Shown here: piece after piece, positions 8,289 to 15,391 of the stretch | Position numbering within the stretch: the stretch's first letter is position 1 | Layout: every line of letters starts with the position of its first letter | NCBI GenBank assembly: GCA_012730015.1 | Contig: JAAYBT010000113.1 | Span: 1 to 33,444, forward strand | Direction: 5' to 3' | DNA from: Clostridiaceae bacterium | GTDB lineage: Bacteria > Bacillota > Clostridia > Acetivibrionales > DTU013 | Length of the DNA stretch: 33,444 nucleotides | Notes under the pieces: generated by a model | Told to the model about the DNA's origin: nothing | Seen by the model: only the letters and a program-made list of their open reading frames with translations | Database searches by the model: none | Translations under genes and position numbers: made by a program

Positions 8289-8308
8289 GTGAGTGAATGC
8301 TCACTCAT
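8289..8308. promoter_or_regulatory. TetR operator at the tetR promoter
   Basis: GTGAGTGA and TCACTCAT are arms of a near-perfect palindrome around ATGC. On the minus strand it begins directly after the -10 box of the tetR promoter, which suggests autorepression. It has the same core as the site at 8451-8478. Confidence 0.65.
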
Positions 8309-8336
8309 ATTTTATCATGATATGAAATTATTTCAA
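8309..8336 (-). promoter_or_regulatory. Probable tetR-kinase promoter
   Basis: On the minus strand TTGAAA (8336-8331) and TAAAAT (8314-8309) are 16 bases apart. The operator palindrome starts immediately downstream. The leader to the tetR ATG would be about 230 bases. Confidence 0.6.
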
Positions 8337-8420
8337 TACAAAATTTTTAATTTTTGCCATCGTCACATGTAACCATTGATATTTATGCCTTACAGCCTAA
8401 CACATGTTTTTTTAAGATTG

Positions 8421-8448
8421 TTGACTTTTCCCAATAGCATGGTATACT
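8421..8448 (+). promoter_or_regulatory. Probable promoter of the aminotransferase-aldolase-MFS operon
   Basis: TTGACT (8421-8426) and TATACT (8443-8448) are 16 bases apart. The operator begins three bases after the -10 box, where RNA polymerase would start. Confidence 0.7.
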
Positions 8449-8450
8449 AA

Positions 8451-8478
8451 AATAGTGAGTGAACGTTCATTCACTATT
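8451..8478. promoter_or_regulatory. TetR operator at the aminotransferase promoter
   Basis: A 28-bp palindrome, AATAGTGAGTGAAC / GTTCATTCACTATT, in which 13 of 14 pairs match. It covers the expected transcription start, so binding should block initiation. Confidence 0.75.
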
Positions 8479-8543
8479 AAAATAATATATGTGCCATGGT
8501 AAACCCTGCTGCATTATGGTTTATTATGTCGATTGGAGGGCTT

Positions 8544-10019
8544 ATGGATACCAGATTTGCTATTTCAGAATACCACGACGCCTCTGTCATTACAAAACAG
8601 CTAGACGAGCTGATTCAAAAACCAATTTATACAATTCGGCCGGATGCCCTAAAAAAATATGAAGAAGAATATTACGGCGTAAAGTGTGTAAAGTCGAAAG
8701 AAATGATTGATGAAGCCAAAGCACTTATCCCCGGGGGAGTCCAACACAACCTGGCCTTTAACTATCCCTTCCCGCTTGTTTTCACAAAGGCAGAAGGTGC
8801 TTACCTCTATGATATTGACGGCAACCGCTATTATGATTTTTTGCAGGCAGGCGGACCGACAGTGCTTGGAAGCAACCCCATTGAGGTTCGAAGCAAGGTT
8901 ATCGAGCTGCTGAATGAATGCGGACCATCCACCGGACTTTTCCACGAATACGAGTATAAGCTTGCCAAAAAGATTTCCGACAATTTTGAAACGGTAGAAA
9001 TGTTCAGAATGCTCGGTTCCGGAACTGAAGCCTGTATGGCTGCAATCAGGGTTGCGCGCCTTGCCACCAAGAAGAAGTATATATTGAAAATGGGCGGGGC
9101 TTATCATGGCTGGAGCGACCAGCTTGCATACGGCATTCGTGTTCCCGGATCAAAATGGACACAGGCCAACGGAGTACCTCGCTACTGCTTTAAGGGCACT
9201 CAGGAGTTCTTCCCCAATGATTTGAGTGATTTGGAAAGAAAGCTGCGCATGAACTCTCTTCGCGGCGGTACTGCCGCTGTAATGATTGAGCCGGTTGGTC
9301 CCGAGAGTGGCACAAGGCCTATTGATAAGGACTTTAACAAGGGCGTTGAGGAATTATGCAGAAAATATGGGGCACTTCTAATATTTGATGAGGTTGTTAC
9401 GGCATTTAGAATCGGAATGGCAGGAGCACAGGGCTATTTCGGTGTCTCTCCTGACCTGACTGTGTTCGGGAAGGTTCTGGCAGGTGGTTATCCTAGCGCA
9501 GGCGGCCTTGGCGGCAAGAGAAAGTATATGAAGTATCTGGCCGCAGGTCTTGACTCGTCAGATAAGCATAAAAAGGCACTGACAGGCGGTACTATGGCTG
9601 CAAATCCACTAAGCTGCCTTGCCGGATATTATACGCTGTGTGAAATTGAGAGACTTAATGCTGCTCAGGTAGCAGGACAGGTAGGAGATAAGCTGACAAA
9701 GGGACTGCAGGCTCTCATCAAGAAGTATAATCTTCCTTTCGTCGCCTTCAATCAGGGCTCCATTTGTCATCTTGAGACTGTTGGGACTATGCATTTCTCT
9801 ATAAATTGGGCAAAGCCCTGGCAGATTCCTGCTACACTAAAGGCTACTTCCGAGCGTAAAAAGGAAATGGAGCACATGGGCGCCGCATACATGGCCGAAG
9901 GCATTGTAACCCTTGCCGGCAGCAGGCTTTATACGAGTGCTGCATATACGGACGAAATGATTGAAGACGTTCTGAACAGGTTTGACAGGGTCTTTTCAAA
10001 TGTTGCGATAAAAGCTTAA
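8544..10019 (+). CDS. Class III PLP-dependent aminotransferase / aminomutase (glutamate-1-semialdehyde aminomutase-like)
   Basis: A 491-residue fold-type I PLP enzyme. Visible marks are GSGTEACMAAIRVAR (phosphate-binding region), GGAYHGWSD, LLIFDEVVTAFR (the Asp that contacts the pyridine nitrogen) and VFGKVLAGGYP, with K310 as the Schiff-base lysine. It resembles glutamate-1-semialdehyde 2,1-aminomutases but is some 60 residues longer, and no haem genes are nearby, so another amino substrate is likely. The ATG at 8544 follows GGAGG by four bases; an upstream in-frame ATG at 8496 would add 16 hydrophobic residues without a ribosome site. It is the first gene of a three-gene operon with its own TetR-controlled promoter. 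The actual reaction is unknown. Confidence 0.88.
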   Translation: MDTRFAISEYHDASVITKQLDELIQKPIYTIRPDALKKYEEEYYGVKCVKSKEMIDEAKALIPGGVQHNLAFNYPFPLVFTKAEGAYLYDIDGNRYYDFLQAGGPTVLGSNPIEVRSKVIELLNECGPSTGLFHEYEYKLAKKISDNFETVEMFRMLGSGTEACMAAIRVARLATKKKYILKMGGAYHGWSDQLAYGIRVPGSKWTQANGVPRYCFKGTQEFFPNDLSDLERKLRMNSLRGGTAAVMIEPVGPESGTRPIDKDFNKGVEELCRKYGALLIFDEVVTAFRIGMAGAQGYFGVSPDLTVFGKVLAGGYPSAGGLGGKRKYMKYLAAGLDSSDKHKKALTGGTMAANPLSCLAGYYTLCEIERLNAAQVAGQVGDKLTKGLQALIKKYNLPFVAFNQGSICHLETVGTMHFSINWAKPWQIPATLKATSERKKEMEHMGAAYMAEGIVTLAGSRLYTSAAYTDEMIEDVLNRFDRVFSNVAIKA

Positions 10020-10142
10020 GCCTTGAGCTTAAGTGTGAAACTTAAGTGGAGAGCCTAACTTGGTTGTTCGGGTGGAAGACTCAGGTTGAAATTATAGCCG
10101 GCGCATCTAAACGGCGCGCTCAGGCAGAATGGCGGTGATAGT

Positions 10143-11261
10143 ATGACAATAGCAGATGCGAAAAATACAGTTGTACTCGCGGGAAAAAAACTTGTAGAAG
10201 CAGGACTCATTGCTCGCACCTGGGGAAATGTGAGCTGCAGGATCAGCGAAAGCCATTTCGTCATAACCCCAAGCGGAAGAGACTATTTATCGTTGACACC
10301 GGAGGACATTGTAGAAGTTGCCATCTCAGATTGCAGCTACACAGGTGATGTAAAGCCCTCTTCCGAAAAAGGCGTTCACGCGCTGGTCTATAAACTGCAT
10401 CCTGAGATGAATTTCGTGATTCACACCCATCAGGATAATGCTTCGGCAATAAGCGCAGCACCGGTCGACTCCATCAAGGTCTCGGAGGAGTCCTTCCCCT
10501 CCCTTCACGGTGAAGTGCTCTGTGCCGCTTACGGCCTGCCCGGAACAAAGAAGCTTCGTCGCAATGTAGAAAAAGCACTTATTAGTTCAAAGGGTAATGC
10601 CGTTATTATGAAAAACCATGGGGCACTGTGTTTTGGGCCAGACTATGAGGAAGCCTTCAAAACGTCTCATGAGCTCGAAATGGCTTGCGAGCTCGTTATC
10701 AAGGAGCAATTCTACAGCATTAGTAATCAGAGCTGTGCTGATATGATTGATATAAGTGAATATGCCCTTTCAAAAATGACAGGAAGGCAAGTGGTTGTAA
10801 ACAAGACCATCTCGCCTATTCCTATGGATAGTGAAAGAGGTGACGAAAAGCACTCTGAAATACACAAGGAAATTTACAATAGTAACACTGAAATAAACCA
10901 TATTCTCCACTCTAAGTCACTGGCTACATTAGCTGTATCCTGCGCCGGAATAAGACCGAAGCCTTTACTCGACGATTTTGCACAAATTGCAGGAGTAGGC
11001 GTAGACAATGTTGACATAGATCCTTATAAGATTCTCTCAGCACTGAAAGGCTCATCAGCAGTGCTTATCCACAACAACGGCGCCTTATGCTGCGGATCCT
11101 CAAGGAGCGATGCCGAAGCCTTGAGCATGGTATTGGAAAAGAACTGCATGGCCTACATCAGTGCTGCCCTATATGGCAAAATTAAGCCTATAAACCGCTT
11201 GGAGTGCCACCTGATGAGATTTGTATACAAGAAAAAATACTCTAAGTTAAAAACAAAATAA
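10143..11261 (+). CDS. Tandem class II aldolase/adducin-domain protein
   Basis: Class II aldolases of the fuculose-phosphate type split a sugar phosphate with a zinc ion. Residues 1-200 form a normal domain: GNVSCRI, VITPSGRDY, catalytic Glu in KPSSEKGVH, and zinc histidines in FVIHTHQDNASA and MKNHGALCFG. Residues 205-365 repeat the fold in weaker form: DEKHSEIHKEIYNSN, then HILHSKSLATLA and VLIHNNGALCCG, where two of the three zinc histidines are replaced by Lys and Asn. The chain of 372 is thus two fused domains, the second probably inactive or structural. GGTG stands five bases before the ATG. The MFS gene follows almost directly. The substrate is unknown. Confidence 0.87.
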   Translation: MTIADAKNTVVLAGKKLVEAGLIARTWGNVSCRISESHFVITPSGRDYLSLTPEDIVEVAISDCSYTGDVKPSSEKGVHALVYKLHPEMNFVIHTHQDNASAISAAPVDSIKVSEESFPSLHGEVLCAAYGLPGTKKLRRNVEKALISSKGNAVIMKNHGALCFGPDYEEAFKTSHELEMACELVIKEQFYSISNQSCADMIDISEYALSKMTGRQVVVNKTISPIPMDSERGDEKHSEIHKEIYNSNTEINHILHSKSLATLAVSCAGIRPKPLLDDFAQIAGVGVDNVDIDPYKILSALKGSSAVLIHNNGALCCGSSRSDAEALSMVLEKNCMAYISAALYGKIKPINRLECHLMRFVYKKKYSKLKTK

Positions 11262-11273
11262 GGAGTGTTCAAA

Positions 11274-12485
11274 ATGTCAAAGGATAAGGCTGGTTCCGGT
11301 TATCGTTGGATAATTCTACTGGCGATAGTTCCCATCATCGTTTCTACCGAGATAATGTGGCTGTCACTTGCTCCCATATCAAGTATGGCGGAGAGCTTCT
11401 ACGGCGTCAGTAGTATGAGCATATCACTTTTTTCAATGAGCTACATGATAATGTACATCATTTTCTCGCTTCCTGCCTCATGGGTAGTGGATCGTTATGG
11501 ATACAGGCATTCTCTCATTATTGGCTCTTTAATCACTGCAATTTTTGGGCTGGTTCGTGCAATCTTTGCCGAAGATTACCTAATCGTAATGCTGGCGCAG
11601 TTTATCATAGCCATCGGGCAGCCCTTCCTGCTAAATATTTCGACCAAGGTTCCGGCCAACTGGTTTCCGGCTTCGGAGCGTTCCACAGCAGCAGGCATAT
11701 TGACTATGGCACAATACCTGGGGTTTGCGGTGCCGATGGTTCTGGCTCCCATGATATCGGAAAGCTCAGGCATCCCAAAGACATTTATGGACTTTGCATT
11801 TATTGCGATAATTTCTGCCTTTATCGCTATTGTGTTCACAAGAGAAAAACCTCCTGTTCCCCCACCCGGACCTGTTGCGCCAAAGGAAGACCTGAGCCTG
11901 ACCTCAATAAGAAAACTATTCTCCAAAAGAACCTTCCTGCTACCACTGATTATATGCTTTATTTCCATGGGAATATTCAACGCGTTTTTGACGCTGATTG
12001 AGGGGATCTTACTTCCCCGTGGAATAACATCAGCTCAGGCAGGAGTTGTTGGTGCGGTTTTTGTGGTTGCGGGAATCGTTGGGGCCGTAGTATTGCCCAT
12101 TATTTCAGATAAGCTTCGAGTTCGCACTCCCTTTTTCGTAGCTGTTATTGCGCTATTAATATTCCTATATCTGGGGCTTACCTTCGTAGAAAATTTCACC
12201 CTGCTGGTGATTATAGCGGGAATAACAGGTTTCTCGATTATGGGAGTTGCCCCCATATTATTCCAGTATGGAACTGAAGCGGCATACCCCATACAGGAGG
12301 GTACTTCCCTGGGAGTCATTCTCTTAATGGGGCAGATTTCCGGAGTCTTGTTCATTTATCTGTTTGAATTACTGCAAAACAAAACCGGAACAATAGTCTG
12401 GCCAATGCTGCTTTTTGTGGTCTTAACGGCTATCGAGCTGCCAATGACGCTAAAAATGAAAGAGACAGATGTTTCAGCCGGTTAA
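11274..12485 (+). CDS. MFS transporter
   Basis: A 403-residue membrane protein with about twelve hydrophobic segments. The loop between segments 2 and 3 carries the MFS motif as WVVDRYGYRHSLI, and the hydrophilic middle loop is rich in proline (KPPVPPPGPVAPKED, near residue 205). VPANWFPASERSTAAGI resembles the FLVCR-like branch of the superfamily, though this does not define the cargo. AGGAG overlaps the stop codon of the aldolase gene, and the ATG at 11274 is eight bases later; a GTG nine bases upstream is a poorer start. It likely imports the substrate, or exports a product, of the TetR-controlled module. Confidence 0.92.
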   Translation: MSKDKAGSGYRWIILLAIVPIIVSTEIMWLSLAPISSMAESFYGVSSMSISLFSMSYMIMYIIFSLPASWVVDRYGYRHSLIIGSLITAIFGLVRAIFAEDYLIVMLAQFIIAIGQPFLLNISTKVPANWFPASERSTAAGILTMAQYLGFAVPMVLAPMISESSGIPKTFMDFAFIAIISAFIAIVFTREKPPVPPPGPVAPKEDLSLTSIRKLFSKRTFLLPLIICFISMGIFNAFLTLIEGILLPRGITSAQAGVVGAVFVVAGIVGAVVLPIISDKLRVRTPFFVAVIALLIFLYLGLTFVENFTLLVIIAGITGFSIMGVAPILFQYGTEAAYPIQEGTSLGVILLMGQISGVLFIYLFELLQNKTGTIVWPMLLFVVLTAIELPMTLKMKETDVSAG

Positions 12486-12521
12486 TGCCTGGTGCATTCC
12501 AGCTGATTATAGCACTACAAA

Positions 12522-12553
12522 GGGCATAGATATACCCCTACATGTCTATGCCC
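12522..12553. terminator. Probable bidirectional terminator between MFS and M24 peptidase genes
   Basis: GGGCATAGA (12522-12530) pairs perfectly with TCTATGCCC (12545-12553) across a 14-base loop. It lies between two convergent stop codons. The T-runs on both sides are short, so efficiency is uncertain. Confidence 0.6.
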
Positions 12554-12557
12554 CTAT

Positions 12558-13772
12558 TTATACCATTAACAGCCCTGCGCTGTCACCTGTAAGGCACTTG
12601 CCGCCATTTGCGGTAACAACGAAGGTGTTTTCTATTCCAACCATTCCTATGCCTTCAACTCCTGCCTTAGGCTCAACCGCGAACACCATCCCCTCCTGCA
12701 GTGGTTCATCAAAGCCCTTTGCCAGAACAGGTAGTTCGTCCACCTGAAGTCCTATTGCGTGCCCCAGGAACTTTACCCTTCTATCCCCATATCCCATAAA
12801 ATTCGGCAGCCTATCTTCGTCTACACTCTTCATGATACTATTGTAAATGCTTGATGGTAGCTCGCCCGGCTTCAGCATCTGTGCGATTCTGTTTTGAATC
12901 TCCACGCATCTTTTATGGATATCCTGAGCATGAGTCGGCAACGGCCTTCCAAAGACATAAGTCATGGTCTTGTCCGACTGATAGCCTTCAAAGCTGCACC
13001 CGGTATCAATGAATATCAGATCTCCCTCACCGAGCCTGCGATTACGGCTTCCCATCATTTGCATGGCAGGGCTTAGCCCGTAATTGCCGCCGGGCCCGTT
13101 GAAATATGTGGGATATAGTGAGCTTTCTCCGAAGGCGATGTGCCCCAATAATATTTCTGTATCAAACATGTTGAAGCGTGCTATTCCATCGTGTCCCTCC
13201 TCCACAAGGGCTGCAAAAACCCTCGCTGCCAGGTCGATTTCTGTCATATCTGACTCCAGCATGGCAGGTACACGTTCCTCCAACACTATCTTGTGGATGT
13301 TCCCTGCCTTCATCATCAAATCCAGCTCGTAGGGACTTTTCACAGATCTGACCTTAGACATGCAGGCATCCATCGATTTGAACACTTTGAAGCCAAAGTA
13401 TTTTTGCAGCCGCTCATACATGGCAAGGGGTACGAATTCCGCTTCCAGATGAACGGTATCAGGCAAGCTGCCAACCACAGTTGCCACATCAGCAGCTGCA
13501 TCACGATATGTCTGCATGGGCATTATTTCATGAAACAGCGACTCGGCGACAGCACGTTCATAGCTGCGCCGCACATAGTATACCGCTTCTGCGTTTCGGG
13601 GTATCAAAAGCAGGCCCTCCTGCATTGTCCCTGTAAAATAATACTGATTGACCTTGCTTATAATCAAAGCCAGCTTCCATTCAGGCTCCTTTGAGTCCAT
13701 AATAGCCCTAAAACGTTGCAGCCTGCTTTTAAGCTCTTGTGTGGGTACCTTCTTAATCATATTGTTATCCAT
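12558..13772 (-). CDS. M24-family metallopeptidase (Xaa-Pro aminopeptidase type)
   Basis: A 404-residue protein with an N-terminal creatinase-type domain (about 1-160) and a C-terminal pita-bread domain. The five metal ligands are visible: the Asp pair in FIDTGCSFEGYQSDKT (near 257 and 268), His in FLGHAIGLQVDELP (near 337), and Glu in VEPKAGVEG and GIENTF (near 367 and 380). It should remove an N-terminal residue next to proline, or cleave a related amide, in the cytoplasm. ATG 13772 has GAGG eight bases upstream. It converges with the MFS gene and has its own promoter. Whether it serves the neighbouring module or is housekeeping cannot be told. Confidence 0.92.
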   Translation of the reverse strand: MDNNMIKKVPTQELKSRLQRFRAIMDSKEPEWKLALIISKVNQYYFTGTMQEGLLLIPRNAEAVYYVRRSYERAVAESLFHEIMPMQTYRDAAADVATVVGSLPDTVHLEAEFVPLAMYERLQKYFGFKVFKSMDACMSKVRSVKSPYELDLMMKAGNIHKIVLEERVPAMLESDMTEIDLAARVFAALVEEGHDGIARFNMFDTEILLGHIAFGESSLYPTYFNGPGGNYGLSPAMQMMGSRNRRLGEGDLIFIDTGCSFEGYQSDKTMTYVFGRPLPTHAQDIHKRCVEIQNRIAQMLKPGELPSSIYNSIMKSVDEDRLPNFMGYGDRRVKFLGHAIGLQVDELPVLAKGFDEPLQEGMVFAVEPKAGVEGIGMVGIENTFVVTANGGKCLTGDSAGLLMV

Positions 13773-13785
13773 ATGCCCGCCCTCT

Positions 13786-13819
13786 GCTTTCATTATTTAT
13801 CGGCTTTCATTATTTATCG
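13786..13819. repeat. 17-bp tandem duplication in the M24 leader
   Basis: GCTTTCATTATTTATCG occurs twice in a row (13786-13802 and 13803-13819), just upstream of the M24 peptidase ribosome site. It looks like a recent small duplication. Confidence 0.85.
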
Positions 13820-13862
13820 GCCTATATTATTCAGCTTTCGCACTTTACCATATATACCGGTT

Positions 13863-13891
13863 ATTGTATCCTGTGGGCTGTGGATAATCAA
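13863..13891 (-). promoter_or_regulatory. Probable promoter of the M24 peptidase gene
   Basis: On the minus strand TTGATT (13891-13886) and TACAAT (13868-13863) are 17 bases apart, about 90 bases before the start codon. Confidence 0.5.
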
Positions 13892-14001
13892 GGTCTATTT
13901 CAACATCAGGCTTCTCGCCGTTTGAACATATGTTTAACCCGCGGTAGCTGGTATTTTAATTCGCTCTCAAATTTAATGCGATGCTCATAAATTCATGTTT
14001 T

Positions 14002-14094
14002 GTAGTGATTTTTCCCTTGAAAAGTCGTGATTTAGGCCGAAAAGGGGCATTTTATCGTAAAAAGGCACCACAACACTTGTATATTTGGGCATTT
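14002..14094. repeat. Dispersed ~90-bp intergenic repeat, copy 1
   Basis: This stretch is colinear with 31680-31770. The shared landmarks are GTAGTG at the left, GGCC.AAAAGG in the middle and a 29-base right end beginning GCACCACAAC that matches at 23 of 29 positions, with only a 2-base length difference. No open frame or strong hairpin was noticed. Confidence 0.6.
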
Positions 14095-14174
14095 ATCGGA
14101 GCATATTAACATTCTTAGGTGCTGACATGTTGATGGATGACAACTTAATCACAACCCGATAGAAATGGCTTCCG

Positions 14175-14858
14175 TTAAGGATTCACTACCGTCGCAGTTT
14201 GTCCTATAGATACGGCAAGCTCCGTGAGTCGTTCCCAGGTCAGGCAACCAACAATGCCGTCTGCATCAAGCCCCTGAGCCCGTTGAAAGCTGATTACCGC
14301 ATTGCGTGTACCACTACCAAAATAGCCATCCAGACCTGAGCCGGTATAGCCCAGCGCATTGAGTGCATCCTGCAACGTAAGTACATAATTACCGACGCTT
14401 CCCTGTCTTACTAGTGGATAACCACCTGCTGCACATGCGGGTGGAGTAGCTCGAGCATCGAAGTGCACCCATGTGGGCGTAAGATAAGCCGGCTCTACAT
14501 AGCTCCATACACCGGTTTGCTCTGCCGTCACACGAAGCTGGTCTCTTGTGGCGCTGTCAAGATTTTGTCCCACATCGAAGGATACGCCTGCATAATGCTG
14601 TGACATGGCGGCGTGTCCTCCCTCCCATATGCGTTTGAAAGCATAACCCACATAGATGGGACGCCCCCAGGCTGTTCTGGTCACGTTGAAAGCCTCCATT
14701 GCTCGTCTGGTAGTCCAAAGAGTACCTGCCCGTGAGCTTCCCCGAAATTCGTTCACCGTCAGTGTTCTTCCGATATTGTAGGGCATTGCATCCGACTCTG
14801 CCAGCGCATAGTATTCCATTGCCCCGCTTTGGTTATTATATACATAAACATTTGCCAT
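14175..14858 (-). CDS. M15-type peptidase with C-terminal peptidoglycan-binding domain
   Basis: A 227-residue protein. Residues 65-140 carry the zinc marks of M15/hedgehog-type D,D-peptidases: SQHYAGVSFDVG (His and Asp) and WVHFDAR (His). Residues 150-220 are a PG_binding_1 domain (VRQGSVGNYVLTLQDALNAL, GLDGYFGSGTRNAVISFQ, LDADGIVGCLTWERL). It should cut peptide bonds in peptidoglycan stems or bridges. There is no signal peptide, which fits release by lysis, action inside the mother cell during sporulation, or an unrecognised export route. AGGTGAT precedes the ATG by six bases. It appears monocistronic. Confidence 0.85.
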   Translation of the reverse strand: MANVYVYNNQSGAMEYYALAESDAMPYNIGRTLTVNEFRGSSRAGTLWTTRRAMEAFNVTRTAWGRPIYVGYAFKRIWEGGHAAMSQHYAGVSFDVGQNLDSATRDQLRVTAEQTGVWSYVEPAYLTPTWVHFDARATPPACAAGGYPLVRQGSVGNYVLTLQDALNALGYTGSGLDGYFGSGTRNAVISFQRAQGLDADGIVGCLTWERLTELAVSIGQTATVVNP

Positions 14859-14874
14859 AAGAAATCACCTTTAC

Positions 14875-14903
14875 ATAATACGTTTTCTATTCATACTATG
14901 CAA
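14875..14903 (-). promoter_or_regulatory. Possible promoter of the M15 peptidase gene
   Basis: On the minus strand TTGCAT (14903-14898) and TATTAT (14880-14875) are 17 bases apart. The start would fall almost on the ribosome site, an unusually short leader, so this may not be the only promoter. Confidence 0.35.
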
Positions 14904-15391
14904 AAATTCCGCCGGTGGTTCATTGGAGGTATACGGTCAACATACTCATTTGAGTGGTACCGACATTTTCAAAGATAGATGCAGATTCAATTAGTGCTTG
15001 CTCGAATTGTAGCCAAACCGCGTTTTTGCAAAGTAAAATACGCTGCGGGCACTTTAGCGCCTTCCCTACGCATTTTGTGTGTATCGCGCCGCGAGCATTT
15101 TATCAAGTGCTCTTCCGAGGCGGATTGAACCCACCACTGAAGTGCGAATCTGTTTATCCCCTGCCTATAGAGGCGCAGGTCTTAGGATCATTTGATAAAT
15201 CAACCTGTTCTATAGATTGCTGTGGCTCCTATGCAAATTCAACTAATGTATGCTATAATTCCTTGTTGTAGTTCATATTGTGCTGCTAAGTTTGATTAAG
15301 GTTACATCGCAAAGGCCTTTGATTACAATTGGCATAATCGGCATACCCCATATACTTTGGCCAAGAGCCGAGAAAGGAAATGTATCGCTAG
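14904..15391. other. Gene-free stretch before the first ABC-F gene
   Basis: No coding region with a ribosome site was found. A 105-codon open frame on the plus strand has no recognisable family or start signal. The stretch contains one copy (15300-15323) of a 24-base sequence that recurs at 22745-22768. A relic of a lost gene is possible. Confidence 0.4.
15300..15323 (+). repeat. 24-bp dispersed repeat, copy 1
   Basis: It begins GGTTACATCGCAAA and matches 22745-22768 at 22 of 24 positions in the same orientation. Confidence 0.5.

Noticed and set aside
8281-8480. Repeated GAGTGA / TCACTC words considered as a CRISPR-like or insertion-end signal
   Set aside because: There are only two palindromic sites, each placed at a promoter, which fits a repressor operator better.
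8496-8543. Upstream ATG extending the aminotransferase by 16 hydrophobic residues
   Set aside because: It has no ribosome site, while GGAGG sits right before the ATG at 8544.
8649-9107. 152-codon frame opposite the aminotransferase gene
   Set aside because: It is an antisense shadow of conserved PLP-enzyme coding sequence.
10029-10047. CTTAAG-N7-CTTAAG hairpin between aminotransferase and aldolase genes
   Set aside because: CTTAAG is itself a palindrome, so the repeat is likely chance, and no T-run follows.
11480-12001. 173-codon frame overlapping the MFS gene in another frame
   Set aside because: The MFS frame has the membrane pattern and motif; this one has neither a ribosome site nor a family match.
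14954-15271. 105-codon plus-strand frame in the stretch before the Uup-like gene
   Set aside because: It has no ribosome site and no family motif, and its composition looks like non-coding sequence.
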